A stretch of DNA of 8,505 nt from GCA-003244245 sp036266995 (lineage in GTDB: Bacteria; Actinomycetota; Actinomycetes; Mycobacteriales; Pseudonocardiaceae): positions 1 to 8,505 of the forward strand of contig DATAWX010000034.1 in assembly GCA_036266995.1 (NCBI GenBank), read 5' to 3'. This document shows, in pieces, positions 5,795-8,505 of this stretch. Position numbers and translations under genes: made by a program. Position 1 is the first letter of the stretch. Every line of letters begins with the position of its first letter. The notes beneath the pieces are model-generated. The model was given only the letters and a program-made list of their open reading frames with translations, searched no databases and was not told where the DNA came from.

Positions 5795-5890
5795 TTCTGA
5801 TACCTTCAAGTATCAGAAGTACACTCCGGGAGTGACTTCCGATACTTCACCTCCACCGGGAGCGCTGCGGCGGGGATCTACTTCCGATAT
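5795..5890 (+). repeat. Putative recombinase resolution site: inverted core plus two half-site repeats
   Basis: TTCTGATAC (5795-5803) and GTATCAGAA (5810-5818) are exact reverse complements separated by six bases (CTTCAA), the geometry of a tyrosine-recombinase crossover core. Two further copies of the half-site lie downstream in the orientation of the left arm: TTCCGATAC (5837-5845) and TTCCGATAT (5882-5890), both inside ACTTCCGATAY. The start-to-start distances are 42 and 45 bp, about four helical turns. The arrangement of an inverted core plus two directly repeated accessory sites is that described for the IRS of Tn4430 bound by TnpI. Also present are a palindrome CACTCC-G-GGAGTG (5822-5834) and three CCGGGAG copies (5826, 5856, 5903). 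The site precedes the recombinase gene and may overlap its promoter. Confidence 0.7.
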
Positions 5891-5947
5891 TCGGAGCCTC
5901 TTCCGGGAGGGGTCACACCGCCGCGCCGGCGACACCCAGGGGCGGCG

Positions 5948-6877
5948 GTGACCGTGCTGCCGGAGCGTTTCGCCGGGGTGTTCGCCGACTATGAACAGCT
6001 GGTCGCCAGGCCGGGCGGCCCGCTGGATTCGGACTCCGTGCGTGCCTACTGCTCTCGGGTCCGGTGCTACCTCACCTGGCTTGCTGGCGCTCTGGCCGCC
6101 GGGGAGGTCGACGGGGACCCGCTGGCCGATTCGACCGCTCGGGACTGGGCGGCCCGTGACTATCGCACTCATCTGCAGATCGTGGCCAAACGCAAACCCT
6201 CCACTGTCAACGCCCATCTGACGGCCGTCGACGACTTCTACCGCCGGCGCGGGCTGGGTCCCGCCCACGTCAAGCGCGCGGACCTCCCCCAGGCCGCGCC
6301 CAGAGCTCTGAGTAAACGGGATCAGCTCCGGCTGCTCTGGGAGGCCGACCGCACCCCGGGTCTGCGGGATAAGGCGATCGCCTACACCGCCTTCTACGCC
6401 GGCACCCGCATCGCCGAGACCGTTGCCCTGGACGTCGCCGATGTCGTGATGTCGGCGCGCAAGGGCCACCTGGTCATCCGCTACGGCAAGAACGGCAAGT
6501 ACCGCGAGGTGCCGCTGCACCCCAAGCTGCGCACCGTCTTGGAGAAGTGGCTCGAAGAGCGGGCCAAGGAGTGGACCGGCGCCGACACCGAGCCCGCGCT
6601 GTTCCTCAACCGCCGCGGCGGTCGGCTCTCGGCCCGGTCGGCCTACACCGTGCTGCGCGCGATCGCCGAAGCGGCCAACCTTTCCCTGGGCCGCGAGGCG
6701 GTGTTCACCCCGCACGTCCTGCGGCACACCGCCGGAACCACCATGACCCGAGAAGGCACCGACATCGTCATCGTCGCCGAGCTGCTGGGCCACTCCGTGG
6801 AAACTGCCCGCCGCTACAGCCTGCCCACCCACGAAGACCGGCGAAAAGCCATCGAACGCCTCACCGTCGATGAGTAA
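5948..6877 (+). CDS. Tyrosine recombinase/integrase, probable TnpI-like cointegrate resolvase
   Basis: This is a site-specific recombinase that cuts and rejoins DNA through a tyrosine-phosphate link. The 309-residue length matches XerC/D and TnpI-type enzymes. The N-terminal SAM-like core-binding domain is about 1-115 (FADYEQLVARPGG, SVRAYCSRVRCYLTWL, KPSTVNAHLTAVDDFYRRRG). The catalytic domain shows every expected residue: R154 in YAGTRIAE, a beta-hairpin lysine K181 or K184 in YGKNGKYREVPL, H256 and R259 in HVLRHTAGT, H282 in LLGHSVETARRY, and the nucleophile Y290. The GTG start at 5948 has AGGGG five bases upstream; GTG at 5954 is an alternative. The reading frame is intact. It starts 57 bp after the repeats at 5795-5890, which look like its own target, and converges on the Tn3 transposase. 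A genomic-island integrase is the alternative, but adjacency to tnpA and the accessory repeats favour a transposon resolvase. Confidence 0.93.
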   Translation: MTVLPERFAGVFADYEQLVARPGGPLDSDSVRAYCSRVRCYLTWLAGALAAGEVDGDPLADSTARDWAARDYRTHLQIVAKRKPSTVNAHLTAVDDFYRRRGLGPAHVKRADLPQAAPRALSKRDQLRLLWEADRTPGLRDKAIAYTAFYAGTRIAETVALDVADVVMSARKGHLVIRYGKNGKYREVPLHPKLRTVLEKWLEERAKEWTGADTEPALFLNRRGGRLSARSAYTVLRAIAEAANLSLGREAVFTPHVLRHTAGTTMTREGTDIVIVAELLGHSVETARRYSLPTHEDRRKAIERLTVDE

Positions 6878-6919
6878 AACCCTCCCCGCCATGATATCCC
6901 CGCCCCGTGCCCCTACCGG

Positions 6920-8505
6920 TCAGGCGGCGAGGTCGAGGTCGAGATGGGAATCCATATCAATTATCATGGTGCCGTACAGGTTCGCGTGTTACCAGAATAG
7001 AGGTGACAAGGCGCGCCGGTCGGCGTCGGTGAGCCGCTCGGCCCATTGCGGTTCGGCGAGGATCTTTTGGATCAGCAGGGTATTCACAAAGACCAGGGCT
7101 GACTGGAGCAGGTGCAGGGCCAGCATCGACACTTCTTGGTTCTCTTTGTCGGGTCCGGTCAGGACCCCATTTTTGCCGTAGAAGAGATCCGTGCTGGCCG
7201 AGTTCCAGTTCTCCACCACCTGCAGCCCCTCATGAATCTCCCGGCGCAGCCCCTCACAGGCCAGATACTCCGCCACAAAAACGGTTTTCATGGCCCTGCC
7301 GAGCTCTTCCAACGCCCGGTAGGTGGGTGTTTGGGGCCGCCGCGGGTGAACCGGCGCAGCACCTGCTCGGCCTCGGCGGTGCCCAGCCGCAGCGCGGTGG
7401 CGTACTTCACCATCTGGTCGTACTGCTGGGCGATCAGCTCCCAGTCGATCACCTGCTTGGAGGTCATCGCGGCCAGGCACCCCGCCACCGCCTCGTAGGC
7501 GGTGACGCGGGTCAGCTTCTGCTTCGCGATGTTCTTCATCCGCGGCAGGAGCGTGAATCCCAGCAAATGCGAGAATGCGAACCCAATTAAGGATTGGCCA
7601 TGCGTATCGGTATACTGGCGGTCGATCTCGACGTTGGTGCAGTGCCGCAGCACTCCCTGGATCATCGCGGCGACCTCCGACGCCGAACATGATTTCAATT
7701 GTGAATAGACGCACAGGGATTTCTTCTCGACGTGCCAGTAAATCATGACGCCGTGGCCACCGTACCGGACGTGGTATTCGGTCATGATATTACTCGACCA
7801 CGAACCGAACTTCTTGGAATCCGACGCGCAAGCTGTGCCATGTCCCCACCACAGTGGGTCGCGGGCTTTGAGGGTTTCGTTGACCACCGCGGCGACGGCG
7901 TTGCGCAGATTGTCGCGGTTGACGAACAGCGCACGGGTGGAACGCAGCGTCGCCTCGGTCTCTCCGTGATTGCCGGCGGCGGCGATCCTCTTGATCCCGA
8001 TATTGATGCCCAGACTGTGCAGCACCAACAGCAGCCTTTTGCGGATCACCGGCCGCGGGGTCGTCTCGCGAGTGGCCACCGAGGAGAACGCGTCGGTGAA
8101 GCGGGTGTAGAAGTCGGCTTCCTTGAGGAAGTCCAGCAGCTCGATCGTCCCCCCCGGCGGGCGACCTCGGCGTGCAGCGCCGCCAGGTTGGCCGGCACCG
8201 GCAGCTTGCCCAGCTCCGGGACGTGCCAGCGGTACTCGCCCCGGACCGTTTTGACCTTCACCCCGCCGGAGCGGTTCTTCTCGATGGCCGTCGCCAGCTC
8301 CGCGGTCCGGCGCCGCATCAGCTCCTGGATGCTGGCGATGAACTCGCCCGCATCCAACGGCTGGCGCAGGTCGCGGTAATGGACATCGCGGTTGTCCTCG
8401 AAATCGGCCGGCAGATCCTCCTCGGGATTACGCCACCGCGCGGCCCCCGCCACATAGATCTCGCGGCGGCGCAACGCGTCTACCAGCGACACCAACACGC
8501 ACAGC
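6920..8505 (-). pseudogene. tnpA: Tn3-family transposase (TnpA), C-terminal half, interrupted
   Basis: This is a replicative DDE transposase; about 528 codons of the usual near-1000 are present and the gene continues past the right edge. The segments joined across frames read VDALRRREIYVAGAARWRNPEEDLPADFE, then ELLDFLKEADFYTRF, then the catalytic core. The first Asp is in ACASDSKKF (codon 7819-7821), the second in YTDTHGQS (7606-7608), and the Glu in VVENWNSAS (7211-7213). Three lesions break it. One base is missing in the C7 run at 8149-8155 (G7 on the coding strand). One is missing in GGG at 7325-7327, where KHPPTGRW replaces the expected KHPTYRALEELG. An in-frame TAA at 6989-6991 follows ALSPLFW, after which HANLYG to DLDLAA continues in the same frame to TGA at 6920-6922. 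Both indels are -1 in homopolymers and may be sequencing errors. The nonsense codon is harder to explain that way and would remove about 22 residues. Confidence 0.9.

Larger units (their letters stand above)
5795..8505. mobile_element. Remnant of a Tn3-family transposon with a tyrosine recombinase
   Basis: The putative resolution site, the tyrosine recombinase gene and the Tn3-type transposase fragment lie next to each other in one block. Only 42 bp separate the recombinase stop from the ancestral transposase stop, and no terminal-repeat-like GGGG/TAAG sequence is seen there, so both genes probably belong to one element. The left terminal repeat should lie before 5795 and the right one beyond 8505; neither is proven. 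Most Tn3 relatives resolve cointegrates with a serine resolvase; those with a TnpI-type tyrosine recombinase are the minority. The transposase is broken, so the element can probably move only if helped in trans. Confidence 0.7.

Noticed and set aside
5618..5809. 63-codon minus-strand frame with a hydrophobic stretch near its end
   Set aside because: It begins inside the recombination core, has no RBS and ends in intergenic DNA; the hydrophobic run is short.
5813..6892. 359-codon open frame on the minus strand
   Set aside because: It is antisense to the tyrosine recombinase, whose catalytic residues are all present; the minus frame is a GC-rich shadow without motifs.
8149..8155. Programmed -1 frameshift in tnpA at the G7 run
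   Set aside because: A -1 shift would restore the frame, but two further lesions in the same gene make decay or sequencing error the simpler explanation.

Overview
The window is high-GC DNA with strong G/C third-position preference. It carries genes of distinctly actinobacterial type: an HrdB/SigA-like sigma factor, a short MerR regulator, an actinobacterial Hsp20 and a Wag31-type DivIVA. The protein flavour fits a mycelial or Pseudonocardiales-like actinomycete, but the genus cannot be fixed from this sequence. The content looks accessory: extra copies of normally chromosomal 'core' functions sit beside the remains of a Tn3-family transposon.

Layout. 1-807 has no convincing gene but holds several strong inverted repeats, including a perfect 26-bp palindrome. 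808-2007 (-) is a primary-like sigma factor whose last conserved helix is knocked out of frame by one base. 2008-2669 is a leader/intergenic region on the same strand. It has a near-consensus promoter (2502-2530), a possible 20-codon leader ORF and a strong hairpin terminator (2306-2340) directly abutting that ORF's stop codon. 2670-2954 (-) is a MerR-family regulator whose homology appears to extend upstream of its first usable start codon. An 18-bp perfect hairpin lies at 3020-3068. 3069-3701 is mostly non-coding and ends in the promoter region of hsp20 (3702-4133, +). A GC-rich hairpin and a 13-bp tandem repeat separate hsp20 from an unrecognised 120-residue protein (4304-4666, +). A full-length Wag31/DivIVA paralogue (4750-5547, -) is convergent with it.

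The right third is mobile. A tyrosine recombinase (5948-6877, +) is preceded by an inverted-repeat core (5795-5818) and two same-orientation copies of the half-site (5837-5845, 5882-5890). It converges, with 42 bp between its stop and the ancestral tnpA stop, on the C-terminal half of a Tn3-family transposase (6920 to beyond 8505, -). The set resembles the TnpI/IRS cointegrate-resolution system described for Tn4430, in a tail-to-tail arrangement. The transposase is interrupted by two single-base frameshifts and an in-frame TAA.

The most useful second looks are the recombinase with its putative resolution site, the promoter-uORF-terminator leader upstream of the sigma gene, and the repeated pattern of one-base losses in short homopolymers (sigma once, tnpA twice). 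The last could be assembly error rather than biology. Working together of the sigma, MerR, Hsp20 and DivIVA genes as a stress or cell-growth module is only an inference from proximity.
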